NCBI RefSeq assembly: GCF_001579845.1
Contig: NZ_CP007440.1
Location: 6,780,029-6,844,028, forward strand
From: Rhodoplanes sp. Z2-YC6860
GTDB lineage: Bacteria > Pseudomonadota > Alphaproteobacteria > Rhizobiales > Xanthobacteraceae
DNA length: 64,000 nucleotides
Direction of reading: 5' to 3'
Shown here: piece by piece, positions 35,905-44,868 of the stretch
How the letters are laid out: every line of letters starts with the position of its first letter
Numbering within the stretch: position 1 is the stretch's first letter
Notes under the pieces: generated by a model
What the model saw: the letters and a program-made list of their open reading frames with translations, nothing else
What the model was told of the DNA's origin: nothing
Database searches by the model: none
Translations under genes and position numbers: made by a program

Positions 35905-36001
35905 CGGCAGATATTCCAATCCGTGATCACCTGATGCCATAAATCTATTTTTGATTATCGCATTTGTCTCCTATCGTTTTCCGGTTCCAAGGGAGATGGC
36001 G

Positions 36002-36895
36002 ATGCGGATCATCCTGCTCGGCACTGGGGCTGCCCTACCCGACCCGGACCGTTGCCACACCTCGATCCTGCTGACGCTGAACAACGGCCGGCACTTCCTG
36101 CTCGACTGCGGCCATGGCGCGACGCGGCAGATGATGCGCGTCAACGTCAATCCGGCCGACGTCGCGCATCTCCTGCTGACGCACCTGCACCACGATCACG
36201 TCTGCGAACTGCCGTTTTTCGTGATCTCGAGCTGGATTCTGAGCCGGCCCGGCGCGCTCGACATTCGCGGACCGCAAGGCACGAAGCAGCTCGTGAGCCA
36301 CCTGTTCGAGGGCGGCGCCTTCGACGCCGACATTCGGGCCCGCTCGGCCTATCCGGTGCGGCAGGCGAACATCGACGCGGTGCGGCCGAAGGTGACCGAA
36401 TACGAGGCCGGCGTGATCTTCGAGGACAACGACATCAAGATCACGGCCGATCATGTCGATCATATTCCGCCGGAAATCTCGCAATGCTTCGGCTTCCGCA
36501 TCGAGGCCGAAGGCAAGATCGTGACCTTCAGCGGCGACACGGCGCCCTGCGACGGCATCACGCGGCTATCGCGCGACGCCGATCTGCTGATCCATGAATG
36601 CACCTTCACGGAAGCCTTCATCGAGCATCGGCGGAAGTCGCAGGTCGGCACCTTCTCGCACACCAGCCCCAGCGAACTCGGCCAGCTTGCCGTGGACTGC
36701 CGCGTCAAGCGGCTGGTCGCCACCCACATCGGCCACGTCGATTCGTTGAGCCCGGTGCTCAAGCGCGCGGCGGTCAAGCACATGCCGGTCGATCTGATGG
36801 GACCGCAGCAGATCGACGAATTCGTCCGCGACATCCGCCAGACCTACGGCGGGCCGCTGCAAATCGCCCATGACCTGATGAGGATCGACCTCTAG
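36002..36895 (+). CDS. MBL-fold metal-dependent hydrolase (RNase Z-like)
   Basis: 297 residues. The metal site HLHHDH (HxHxDH) lies in LLLTHLHHDHVCELPFF, with further ligands in SGDTAPC and the ATHIGH segment. The layout resembles RNase Z/arylsulfatase-type MBL proteins with an N-terminal LLGTGAALPDPDR start. True tRNase Z is unlikely because of context: it heads an operon with two Bug receptors, suggesting hydrolysis of an imported ester or lactone. ATG 36002 is chosen because GGGAG lies six bases upstream; two other in-frame ATG codons precede it. Confidence 0.87.
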   Translation: MRIILLGTGAALPDPDRCHTSILLTLNNGRHFLLDCGHGATRQMMRVNVNPADVAHLLLTHLHHDHVCELPFFVISSWILSRPGALDIRGPQGTKQLVSHLFEGGAFDADIRARSAYPVRQANIDAVRPKVTEYEAGVIFEDNDIKITADHVDHIPPEISQCFGFRIEAEGKIVTFSGDTAPCDGITRLSRDADLLIHECTFTEAFIEHRRKSQVGTFSHTSPSELGQLAVDCRVKRLVATHIGHVDSLSPVLKRAAVKHMPVDLMGPQQIDEFVRDIRQTYGGPLQIAHDLMRIDL

Positions 36896-36906
36896 GAGGG
36901 AAAGCA

Positions 36907-37857
36907 ATGCTCCCGAGATTTTCGATTGCACTGCTATTGCTCTCGCTCGTCGTTGCTCCCTCGCTCGCTCAAACGGTGACCGTCGTCGTTCCAACCGGCG
37001 CGGGCGCCGCGCCTGACCTTCTGGCCCGAAAGGTGGGACAAGACCTCGCGCCCAGGCTTGGCAACTCCTTCGTTGTCGAAAACCGGCCGGGTGCTGCAGG
37101 GATGATCGGCGCCACCACCGTTGCGCGTTCTTCACCGGACGGGCACACGCTCCTGCTCGCCTGGGACGGCATGATGGCCGTCAACCCGGCGCTTTATCCG
37201 CAGATCAACTACAACCCGCAAACGGACTTTCTGCCCATTGCCGCGCTCGGCCGTGTCGAGTTCGTATTGGTCGCGCATCCTTCGTTTGCGCCAAACACGC
37301 TTGCCGAACTGATTGCGGCGGCAAAGGCCGCGCCCGCAAAGTTCAACTATGGGTCGGCGGGCGTGGGAGAGGTTCACCACATCGCGATGGCCGCGCTCGC
37401 CGCGCAGGCCGGCATTCAGCTGACCCACGTACCCTACAAAGGTGGCCCGGCCGAGCTCAACGACATCATGGGTGGCCACGTGCCATTTGGCTTCATCGGT
37501 CTGACGCCGGCGCTGCCGCTGCTGAAAAGCGGAACGATCAAGGCGATCGCGGTGCTGGGGCAGCGGCGTTCAGAGCATCTGCCCACGGTCCCGACCGTCG
37601 CGGAGACATTGCCTGGATATTCGATCGAAGGTTCATGGCTGGGGCTGTTCGCGCCGGCCGGAACGCCAAGTGAAGTCGTTCAACGGCTGAATTCGGAAAC
37701 GAACAAACTGATCAAGGAAAGGCAGTTCATCGATTTCGTGGTTGGCCAAGGCATGGTGCCGATGGAATTGAGCGTCGCGCAATTCGCGGAATTGATCCGG
37801 TCGGACACCGCGAGATTTCGGGACATCATCACCAAACTTGGCATCCATATCAATTGA
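36907..37857 (+). CDS. Bug/TctC family periplasmic receptor (first of a tandem pair)
   Basis: 316 residues with a signal peptide (cleavage near LAQ-TV). Bug signatures are VVPTGAGAAPDLLARKVGQDL, VENRPGAAGMIGATTVA and HVPYKGGPAELNDIMGGHV. It binds an organic acid in the periplasm. AGGAGG sits just upstream of ATG 36907, 11 bases after the MBL gene, so both are one transcript. No membrane subunits are nearby. Confidence 0.93.
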   Translation: MLPRFSIALLLLSLVVAPSLAQTVTVVVPTGAGAAPDLLARKVGQDLAPRLGNSFVVENRPGAAGMIGATTVARSSPDGHTLLLAWDGMMAVNPALYPQINYNPQTDFLPIAALGRVEFVLVAHPSFAPNTLAELIAAAKAAPAKFNYGSAGVGEVHHIAMAALAAQAGIQLTHVPYKGGPAELNDIMGGHVPFGFIGLTPALPLLKSGTIKAIAVLGQRRSEHLPTVPTVAETLPGYSIEGSWLGLFAPAGTPSEVVQRLNSETNKLIKERQFIDFVVGQGMVPMELSVAQFAELIRSDTARFRDIITKLGIHIN

Positions 37858-37873
37858 TGACTGTTCGAGCGTC

Positions 37874-38845
37874 ATGACCATGTCGACACGCCGATCGATG
37901 GTGCTATTGGGCCTTGCCCTGGTCGCGGGCCTGTCACGAGCGTCGGCCGCGGAATTTCCCGAGCGGCCGATCACCGTCATTATTCCTTACGCGGCCGGCG
38001 GTGCCGGCGACACGATCACCCGTCTCCTGTCGCCCGTCATCGAGCGAGAACTCGGGCAGCCGCTCGTCATCGACAACCGCCCGGGCGGCGGCGGAATGAT
38101 CGGCGCGCAGGCCGTAGCCAAAGCAGCGCCGGATGGCCACACGCTCATGGTCGGCGCAGCCAACAATTTCGTCATCAATCAGTTTCTGTTTCCGAAGGTG
38201 TCGTTCGATCCGCTGACGGCGTTCACGCTGATCACCAAGATCGCGGACGTGCCCTCGGTGCTCTATGCAAGCCTCTCCGCGCCATCGACACTCGCAGAGT
38301 TCATCGCGCGGGCGAAGGCCAATCCGGGGAAGCTCAGCTACGCCTCGCCTAGCGTCGGAACGACGCCGCATCTCGCCGTCGAACGGTTGAAGCAGCTGAC
38401 CGGCATCGATCTGGTGCATGTGCCCTATCGCGGTGCGCCGCCCGCCATGCAGGCGCTGATGGCTGACGAGGTGCAGCTTTATCTGGCCGGCTGGGGCGTC
38501 GGCAAAGCCCAGGTCGAAGCGCGGCGCGTGCAGGCTCTTGCGGTCGCGAGCCGCGAACGCGTGCCGAGCGTGCCGCTGCCCACCGCCATCGAAAGCGGCG
38601 TACCGGACTATGTCGCGTCGAACTGGTGGGGGCTGGCTGCGCCGCGTGGAACGCCGCAGCCGGTCATCGACAGGATTCACCGTGCAGCCTTGGCAGCGCT
38701 GGCCGATCCGACGATCCGCCAACGCCTGGACGATTTGGCTTTCGTGCCGGCCGGCGACGCACCGCAGAAATTCCTCGACGATTGCAAAGCCGAAGCCAAG
38801 GTCTGGGGCGAGACCATCAGCCGCGGCAAGCTCGCGATCGAGTGA
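37874..38845 (+). CDS. Bug/TctC family periplasmic receptor (second of a tandem pair)
   Basis: 323 residues from ATG 37874. Signal peptide MVLLGLALVAGLSRASA, then FPERPITVIIPYAAGGAGDT, IDNRPGGGGMIGAQAVAKAAPDGHTLM and HVPYRGAPPAMQAL, all Bug hallmarks. It follows its tandem neighbour by 16 bases. The two are clearly different in sequence, so they are not a fresh duplication; they may bind different acids or two forms of one. The alternative start at 37880 differs by two residues. Confidence 0.92.
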   Translation: MTMSTRRSMVLLGLALVAGLSRASAAEFPERPITVIIPYAAGGAGDTITRLLSPVIERELGQPLVIDNRPGGGGMIGAQAVAKAAPDGHTLMVGAANNFVINQFLFPKVSFDPLTAFTLITKIADVPSVLYASLSAPSTLAEFIARAKANPGKLSYASPSVGTTPHLAVERLKQLTGIDLVHVPYRGAPPAMQALMADEVQLYLAGWGVGKAQVEARRVQALAVASRERVPSVPLPTAIESGVPDYVASNWWGLAAPRGTPQPVIDRIHRAALAALADPTIRQRLDDLAFVPAGDAPQKFLDDCKAEAKVWGETISRGKLAIE

Positions 38846-38854
38846 GAGCGTGGC

Positions 38855-39601
38855 CTACTTCGCGTCATGAAAGATGATCCCAAGCGTGTGCCGGCGGCCC
38901 TCGCGGACGCGGCTGACGCCATGGCGCATGTTAACCCGATAAGTGCCGCGGGTGCCCTGCACCGGCCGGTGATGAACCGGAAAGATCACGATCTCGCCCT
39001 GCGAGAGTGGCACCACCTCGGCGCGCGATTGCATCCGCGGACGCTGTTCGGTGAGCATGAATTCGCCGCCCGCGAAGTCGTCGCCCGGTCGCGACAGCAG
39101 CACGGTCGCCTGTAACGGAAAAACATTCTCGCCATAGAGGTCCTGGTGCAGACAGTTGTAGTCGCCCGGGCCGTATTGGAGGAGCAGCGGCGTGGGCTTG
39201 GGCTGACCGGCCTTGTGGCAGCGATCGAGATAGCTGCCGTGGCCGTCCGGATAACGGACCTCGACGCCCATCGTCTCGTTCCAGCGATTGGCGACCGTTG
39301 CGAGCCGCGGATAAAGCGCGGTGCGCAGCTCCGCGATGACCCCTGGCAGCGGATAGGCGAAATATTTGTACTCGCCGCGGCCGAAGCCGTGCCGCGCCAT
39401 GATCACCCGGCTGCGAAATGGCTCATCGGCGGGATAAAGCGCGGCGAGTGCCTCGCATTCCTCGGGCGTCAGCAGCGGCCCAATGACGGCACAGCCATGG
39501 GCGTCCAGTTCGCCGGCGATCGCGCTCCAGTCGAGCGCTCCGACGCGCTCGGAAATAACAGACGCGGATGCGTTCTTGCGGCTGGCGACGGTGGCTCGCA
39601 T
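38855..39601 (-). CDS. 2OG-Fe(II) oxygenase (PF09859-like)
   Basis: 248 residues. The iron site HxD is H152-Q-D154 in CLHQDLYGENVFPLQ, with a distal His in the C-terminal RHGVSRVREGRRHTLGIIFHD segment. The pattern GRGEYKYF, PTPLLLQYGPGDYNC and GGEFMLTEQRPRMQSR fits the family annotated as oxygenases acting on damaged nucleic acids (AlkB-like), although that role is predicted. ATG 39601 has GGGAG eight bases upstream. It ends ten bases from the stop of the convergent Bug gene. Confidence 0.88.
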   Translation of the reverse strand: MRATVASRKNASASVISERVGALDWSAIAGELDAHGCAVIGPLLTPEECEALAALYPADEPFRSRVIMARHGFGRGEYKYFAYPLPGVIAELRTALYPRLATVANRWNETMGVEVRYPDGHGSYLDRCHKAGQPKPTPLLLQYGPGDYNCLHQDLYGENVFPLQATVLLSRPGDDFAGGEFMLTEQRPRMQSRAEVVPLSQGEIVIFPVHHRPVQGTRGTYRVNMRHGVSRVREGRRHTLGIIFHDAK

Positions 39602-39739
39602 GGCATTTCTCCCTCGATGGCCCCGAACTTGGCAATCCGGCCGGCCCGTCGCCACCCGATTCCCGCGGATTCACATGCCCCGAGGCTCGACCGCGACGCC
39701 CCGCTTCGCTAGAAAATTTGCGGGTTTGGGAGGGAAACT

Positions 39740-40648
39740 ATGAAACTGACTGTGCGTGGCGTCCGCAGCGTCGAGATCGAAATGAGCGAGCCGCAGCGGG
39801 CCGCCGATTTTTACAGCCGCATTTGGAATCTGACCGAGGTGGCGCGTGACAACGGCTCGTTCTGGTTTCGCGGCACCGGGCATTGCCATCACATCCTCGC
39901 CATTCACCCCGCGACCAAAGGCCCGGCGATCCGCCGCCTGGTGTTCGACGCAGCGAACAATGACATCGTTCAGTCTCTGCATGCCAAGGTGGCATCGAGC
40001 GGGTGCACCGCAGAAGCCCCGCATGCCTTGTCGGGCCAGGGCGGCGGCTATGGCTTCGGTTTCGTCGACGTCGAAGGCCGCAATCTCGCGGTGGTGTGCG
40101 GTGAGCGCGATCACGCCGACACCGCCGACGTTCGCGACCGACCGCGCAAGATCGCACACGTCAATCTCAACGCCGCGCAACTCGAGAGGAGCAACGCATT
40201 CCTTTCCGACGTGCTGGGCTTCCGCAAGGTCGACCACAGCGGTCCTCTGCACTTCTTCCATTGCGACAGCACCGACCATTCTTCGATGGTGATGGGCGCG
40301 GCGGCAACGCCGACACTCAATCATGTGTCGTTCGAATTGCCTGACCTCGAATCCTGCATGCGCGGCGGCGGCCGCATGCGCGACGCTGGCTATCCGATCG
40401 AATGGGGGCCGGGACGGCATGGGTCCGGCAACAACGTGTTCTGCTATTTTGCGGGTCCCGAGGAATTTCCGATCGAATACACCGCCGAGGTGCTGCAGAT
40501 CGACGACAGTTACGAATTCCACGGCCCGGAATACTGGAAGTGGCCGCCCGGCCGACTCGACCAATGGGGCATCACGCCGCCGCACACGGCGCGCTGGAAG
40601 CGGATTCAGGATCTGATGCTGTTTCCGGCGGGGCAGCATCGGTTGTAA
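39740..40648 (+). CDS. VOC-superfamily protein, type I extradiol dioxygenase-like
   Basis: 302 residues with two VOC (glyoxalase/dioxygenase) modules. The second carries the metal ligands expected for extradiol dioxygenases: His in IAHVNLN, His in LNHVSFE and Glu in PIEYTAE. Such enzymes cleave catechol-type rings next to the diol, using Fe(II). The C-terminal PPGRLDQWGI tail is like catechol 2,3-dioxygenase relatives. It is divergent from the oxygenase at 38855 and ends at a large palindromic element. Substrate not known. Confidence 0.83.
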   Translation: MKLTVRGVRSVEIEMSEPQRAADFYSRIWNLTEVARDNGSFWFRGTGHCHHILAIHPATKGPAIRRLVFDAANNDIVQSLHAKVASSGCTAEAPHALSGQGGGYGFGFVDVEGRNLAVVCGERDHADTADVRDRPRKIAHVNLNAAQLERSNAFLSDVLGFRKVDHSGPLHFFHCDSTDHSSMVMGAAATPTLNHVSFELPDLESCMRGGGRMRDAGYPIEWGPGRHGSGNNVFCYFAGPEEFPIEYTAEVLQIDDSYEFHGPEYWKWPPGRLDQWGITPPHTARWKRIQDLMLFPAGQHRL

Positions 40649-40665
40649 GCGGGCCGCATACTCCG

Positions 40666-40778
40666 CTGTCATTCCGGGGCAGTCGCGTAAGCGAGCGAAC
40701 CCGGAATCCAGACAAACACGAGTCTTTGCTTTTCTGGATTCCGGGTTCACGCGCTGCGCGCGTGCCCCGGAATGACAG
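40666..40778. repeat. Complex palindromic element in a convergent gap (B)
   Basis: Perfect 16-bp outer arms (CTGTCATTCCGGGGCA at 40666-40681 and its complement at 40763-40778) enclose perfect 15-bp inner arms (40698-40712 and 40733-40747) with a 20-base loop. It fills the gap between the VOC gene and the convergent CoA-transferase gene. Confidence 0.92.
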
Positions 40779-40784
40779 CCTGCC

Positions 40785-41990
40785 TTAGCGCTTACCGTCA
40801 GCGGTGATCTTCGAGGCCACCATCTCGTCGATCTCGGCCTTCGCGTAGCCGAGCTCGCCCAGGATCGCGACGCTGTCGGCGCCGAGATACGGCGCAGGCG
40901 TCTGCTCGTCACGAAGCCCTGCCGAAAACTTGTTCGGATTGTTGAGCTCGTACTTGGTGCCTTCCACCGGATGATCGATCTTGCGGAAGAAGCCAACGTC
41001 GTTGAGGTGCTCGTCCTCGGGCAGCGTGTCGATCGAGTGCACGCGGCCGGCCGGCACATCGGCCTTCTCCAGAATGTCGAGCCATTCGGCCGAGGTCTTC
41101 TGCTTCAGGCCTTCGGCGCGGATCGAGAAGTATTCGCGGACGTTGGCGTAACGCGCCTTCACGGAATTGAACTTCGGATCGGTTTTCAGTTCCGGCCGGC
41201 CGATGGCGTCGAACATCGCAAAGGCCTGGCCGTCGGTGTTGGCGGAAACGCAGATCCAGCCGTCTTTCGTCGCGATCGGCTGCGCCAGCGGATCGAGCAC
41301 GCGGCGGTCGCCCCAGTCGCCAAGCGGCGGCACGAACGTGTGGTCGCCCATGTGCTCGACCAGCACGAAAGTCGCGGCGTTCTCGAACATCGGCACTTCG
41401 ATGGCCTGCCCCTCGCCGGTCTTCTCGCGATGGAACAGCGCCGCCAGAATGCACTGCGTCGCGATCAGCCCAACGGTGTGGTCCATCATCACCATCGGCA
41501 CGAACTTCGGCTCCCCGAAGATGCGCGCGTTGCAGGCGGCAACGCCGGACATGCCCTGGATGATCGAGTCATAAGCCGGCCGCTCGGCATAGCGGCCATC
41601 GCGGCCGAAGCCCATCAGGTTGCAGACGATCAGCCGCTTGTGCCGGGCACGCAGCGCCTCGGTGCCGAGACCAAGTCGCTCCAGCGCCGCGGGGCGGATG
41701 TTGGCGATGAACACGTCGGCGGTCTCAAGGAGCTTGTGCAGCGCCTCCATCGCCTTCTTCTGCTTGAGGTCGAGCACGATCGACCGCTTGTTGCGGTTGA
41801 AATGCGTGAACTTGCCGGAGAGCTGTCCGCTCTTGGAGCGGCCGCCGAGCGTGCGCAGCAGATCGCCGCCGGGCGATTCCACCTTGATGACCTCGGCGCC
41901 GTAGTCGGCGAGGAACAGCGTCGCCGTGGGCCCCACGACAACCGTCGTCAGATCGACGACGCGAATTCCGGCAAGCGGTCCACCACTCAT
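40785..41990 (-). CDS. CaiB/BaiF family (class III) CoA-transferase
   Basis: 401 residues. Family motifs: GIRVVDLTTVVVGPTATLFLADYGAEVIKVE at the start, NRNKRSIVLDL, and the catalytic Asp in PAYDSIIQGMSG. Class III enzymes move CoA between acids. With the MaoC-type hydratase downstream and the CitE-like lyase beyond, it forms the transferase step of a trio like itaconate CoA-transferase, itaconyl-CoA hydratase and citramalyl-CoA lyase (Ict/Ich/Ccl) of Pseudomonas, or mesaconate metabolism. Substrate is inferred from context only. First gene of the two-gene minus-strand unit. Confidence 0.93.
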   Translation of the reverse strand: MSGGPLAGIRVVDLTTVVVGPTATLFLADYGAEVIKVESPGGDLLRTLGGRSKSGQLSGKFTHFNRNKRSIVLDLKQKKAMEALHKLLETADVFIANIRPAALERLGLGTEALRARHKRLIVCNLMGFGRDGRYAERPAYDSIIQGMSGVAACNARIFGEPKFVPMVMMDHTVGLIATQCILAALFHREKTGEGQAIEVPMFENAATFVLVEHMGDHTFVPPLGDWGDRRVLDPLAQPIATKDGWICVSANTDGQAFAMFDAIGRPELKTDPKFNSVKARYANVREYFSIRAEGLKQKTSAEWLDILEKADVPAGRVHSIDTLPEDEHLNDVGFFRKIDHPVEGTKYELNNPNKFSAGLRDEQTPAPYLGADSVAILGELGYAKAEIDEMVASKITADGKR

Positions 41991-42005
41991 AACGACAGTC
42001 TCTTG

Positions 42006-42881
42006 TTACTTTTTGTTGAGCGAAATATTGACGCGGTAGTGCACGCCGCCTTCAGGACTCGACGCCCAGGTCTCGACGGTGTCGCCGGCCGCGCGGCTGT
42101 TGAGCAGCACGGTCTGGCCCATGAACAGCGGCGCCATGGCGCGCGCGTCATAGCCCGCGATCGTACCGGCGAGCTTCGGCCGTGCCGCCTCGACCAGCAT
42201 GAGCGCCGTGAGCCCGCCATTGATGACGAGCGCCGGATAGCCCTCGATCTCGCGCGCATAAGGCAGGTCGTAATGGATGCGGTGGGCGTTGTAGGTCAGC
42301 GCCGAATAGCGGAATAGCTGCACCGTGTCGGGCGTCCATTCGACGGTGTGGTCGGCCTGCTCGGTCGCGGCCTTGGGCTTGGCCTGCTGCGCGGGCTTCG
42401 CCGCGCCATCGGCCGCGGCGGTCGCGTCCTCGCGATAGACCAGATCCTGTTCTTCGGTGACCGCAACACCCGATCCGGCGCTGATCTCATGCACGATCGT
42501 CACCAGGACGAACGAGCCGGTGCGGCCGGTCTTGGGCTCGACATTCCGAATGGTCGAGACACGCTCGACCATATCGCCGACCTTGAGCGGCTTGTGAAAC
42601 GTGGCCCTGCGGCCGGCAAACATGCGGCGCGTGTTGTGCAGCGGCGGCAGCAGATCGTCGCCCGTTTTCGGATGGCCGTCGCGGCCGATAATGCTCTGCC
42701 GGGCGGTCGGCCCGAACAGAATGGCGTACCAGGCCTCCGGCAATTCGACGCCGCGGCGGTACGGGCTCGGGTCCTGGTCGAGCAGCGCGGCGAGCCGCCG
42801 CACCGAGCCGGTCGACAGTTCGTCATCCTCGCGCCTGCTCCGGCCAAGCCAGTCCTTCAGCTTCGCGGTCTGATCGAGCAT
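42006..42881 (-). CDS. MaoC/FAS1-like enoyl-CoA hydratase (itaconyl/mesaconyl-CoA hydratase type)
   Basis: 291 residues from ATG 42881 (AGGAG five bases upstream). The N-terminal half is a FAS1-like hotdog domain; the C-terminal half carries the hydratase motif LFRYSALTYNAHRIHYDLPYA. This combination is typical of 3-methylfumaryl-CoA, mesaconyl-C4-CoA and itaconyl-CoA hydratases. It lies 15 bases upstream of the CoA-transferase gene on the same strand, and is divergent from the lyase gene 146 bases away. Confidence 0.88.
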   Translation of the reverse strand: MLDQTAKLKDWLGRSRREDDELSTGSVRRLAALLDQDPSPYRRGVELPEAWYAILFGPTARQSIIGRDGHPKTGDDLLPPLHNTRRMFAGRRATFHKPLKVGDMVERVSTIRNVEPKTGRTGSFVLVTIVHEISAGSGVAVTEEQDLVYREDATAAADGAAKPAQQAKPKAATEQADHTVEWTPDTVQLFRYSALTYNAHRIHYDLPYAREIEGYPALVINGGLTALMLVEAARPKLAGTIAGYDARAMAPLFMGQTVLLNSRAAGDTVETWASSPEGGVHYRVNISLNKK

Positions 42882-43027
42882 GGGCGCTCCTGAGCTCTGC
42901 CGTTTTCCGGCTTGTTTCGCCGGCTCCGATTGGTCATTGATTGCCGCGCATAAATGGCAAAGTGACGCCGAAACACAAGGCATAAATCGTCATCGCTGTC
43001 GGCCAGTCAAAAAGACGGAGTGATAAC

Positions 43028-43873
43028 GTGATCCGGTCCCTGCTCTACGTTCCGGCGAGCGCCGAACGCTTCATCGCCAAGGCCCATGAGCGCGGCGCCG
43101 ACGCCATCATCCTCGATCTCGAGGACGCTGTGGCACGCTCCGAGAAGGCGTCGGCGCGGGCGAAGCTCCCGGACACCGTGAAGCGGGTCGGCCAGAACGG
43201 GGCGAAAGTGTTCGTCCGCATCAATGCCGATCTCGATATGATCCGGCTCGACGCTGAAGCGGCCTGCCGGGCCGGCGCATTCGGTCTGTTTGTTCCGAAA
43301 GTGCAGACGCCGGTGACCTTGCAGGAGCTCACGGCCCTGCTCGACAGCGTGGAGCGGAGCATCGGCCGTGAAAAGACCGTGCTGGTGCCGATGCTCGAGG
43401 ATGCCGGCGCGGTGTTCGACGCCCGCATCATCGCCAAGGCGACGCCGCGGGTGTTCGCGCTGATCACCGGCGGCGAAGACCTCGCCACGGCGCTCGGCGC
43501 CGAGCCGACGCCCGAGGTGCTGACGCCGCCGAAGCTCCTGGTGCACTACGCCGCCAAAGCCACCGGCGTGCTGTCGTTCGGGCTCCTTCGCACCGTCGCC
43601 GACTACAATGATCTCGCCGGGATCGAAAAGTCAGTGCGTGAGGCGCGGATGCACGGTTTCGACGGCGCGAGCTGTGTGCATCCGGCCGTGGTGCCGCTCC
43701 TCAACAAGGGCTTCTCGCCGAGCGACAAAGAGGTCGAGACCGCACGCCGGATCGTTGCAGGCTACGACGATGCGCTCGCCAAGGGGCTCGGCGCCATCGA
43801 GCTCGACGGCAAGATGATCGATGAACCGGTCTATCAGCGCGCCAAGGCGCTGCTCGCGAGAGTGCTCAAATGA
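43028..43873 (+). CDS. CitE-like (HpcH/HpaI) CoA-ester lyase
   Basis: 281 residues. Typical features are RSLLYVPASAERFIAKA, DAIILDLEDAV, VFVRIN, a Mg-binding Glu in VPMLEDAGAV and GEDLATALG, and the segment CVHPAVVPLLN. Relatives cleave citramalyl-CoA, malyl-CoA or citryl-CoA. Next to a class III CoA-transferase and an itaconyl/mesaconyl-type hydratase, (S)-citramalyl-CoA lyase giving acetyl-CoA and pyruvate is the best guess. GTG start with GGAG seven bases upstream. Overlaps the next gene by four bases (ATGA). Confidence 0.9.
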   Translation: MIRSLLYVPASAERFIAKAHERGADAIILDLEDAVARSEKASARAKLPDTVKRVGQNGAKVFVRINADLDMIRLDAEAACRAGAFGLFVPKVQTPVTLQELTALLDSVERSIGREKTVLVPMLEDAGAVFDARIIAKATPRVFALITGGEDLATALGAEPTPEVLTPPKLLVHYAAKATGVLSFGLLRTVADYNDLAGIEKSVREARMHGFDGASCVHPAVVPLLNKGFSPSDKEVETARRIVAGYDDALAKGLGAIELDGKMIDEPVYQRAKALLARVLK

Positions 43874-44862
43874 AAGCGATCCAGATCAGCCGCACCGGCG
43901 GTCCCGAGGTGCTGGAACCGGTCGAACTGTCGACGCCCTCGCCCCGCCCGGGCGAGGTGCTGGTGAAGGCCACCGCCATCGGCGTGAATTACTTCGACAC
44001 CATGATCCGCACCGGCCGCTACCGCTGGATGCCGAAGCTTCCGTTTGTCTTGGGCAATGAGATGAGCGGCACGGTCGCGGCGCTGGGCGCGGGCGTCACG
44101 ACGCTCAAAGTCGGCCAGCCGGTGTTCGTCGCCGGCTACGAGATCGGCAATCGCGGCGGGCTCTATGCCGAATATGCCGCCGTGCCGGAGAAAGCGGCCT
44201 GGCCGCTGCCGGAGGGGCTCGGCGCGGAGGCCGCGACCGCACTGACCAACTATCAGCTTGCCTTCATTCTGCTCCGTCACGCCGCGCGCGGCGTTTCGCC
44301 GAACACCGTCGTGGTCTACGGCGCGGCCGGCGGCGTCGGCTCGGCGCTCATCGATGTCGCCAAGCTTGCCGGTGCGACCGTGATCGGCACGGCCGGCTCG
44401 GACGACAAATGCGCCTTCGTGACAGCGCGCGGCGCGGCGCACGCGATCAACTACAAGACCGAATCCGTGGTCGAGCGCGTGCTGGCGCTCACCGACAATC
44501 ACGGCGCCGACATCGTGTTCGATCATGTCGCCGGCAAGGCCTTCACCGACGGGCTGAAGATGGTCGCGCCGCTCGGCATGATCGTGTCCTACGCGGTGCT
44601 GGGCGGCATGCCGGAGACCGACCTGTTCAAGGAGATGCGCGCCAACATCGAGCGGAGCCCGGCGGTGCGCTGCTTCACCATGCACACCTATGACCACATG
44701 GAGGCGCCGCGCCGTGAGGCCATGGCGCTCGCGGTCGATCTGCTCGGCAGCGGCAAGGTGATGCCGGCGATCGCCGCGCGTTTTCCGCTCGCAGAGGCGC
44801 GCCGCGCCCACGATCTGATCGAGGCGCGCAGCGCGGCCGGAAAGATCGTGCTGGTTCCTTGA
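43870..44862 (+). CDS. Zinc-independent MDR oxidoreductase (quinone oxidoreductase-like)
   Basis: 330 residues. The nucleotide-binding motif YGAAGGVGSALIDVAKLAG and the N-terminal GVNYFDTMIRTGRY identify the quinone oxidoreductase branch of the MDR superfamily; zinc-binding cysteines are absent. It would reduce a quinone or enone with NADPH. Translationally coupled to the CitE-like lyase, so it may act on the same pathway, for example reducing an unsaturated acid or its derivative. Its stop is seven bases from the cheR stop. Confidence 0.9.
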   Translation: MKAIQISRTGGPEVLEPVELSTPSPRPGEVLVKATAIGVNYFDTMIRTGRYRWMPKLPFVLGNEMSGTVAALGAGVTTLKVGQPVFVAGYEIGNRGGLYAEYAAVPEKAAWPLPEGLGAEAATALTNYQLAFILLRHAARGVSPNTVVVYGAAGGVGSALIDVAKLAGATVIGTAGSDDKCAFVTARGAAHAINYKTESVVERVLALTDNHGADIVFDHVAGKAFTDGLKMVAPLGMIVSYAVLGGMPETDLFKEMRANIERSPAVRCFTMHTYDHMEAPRREAMALAVDLLGSGKVMPAIAARFPLAEARRAHDLIEARSAAGKIVLVP

Positions 44863-44868
44863 CGACGA

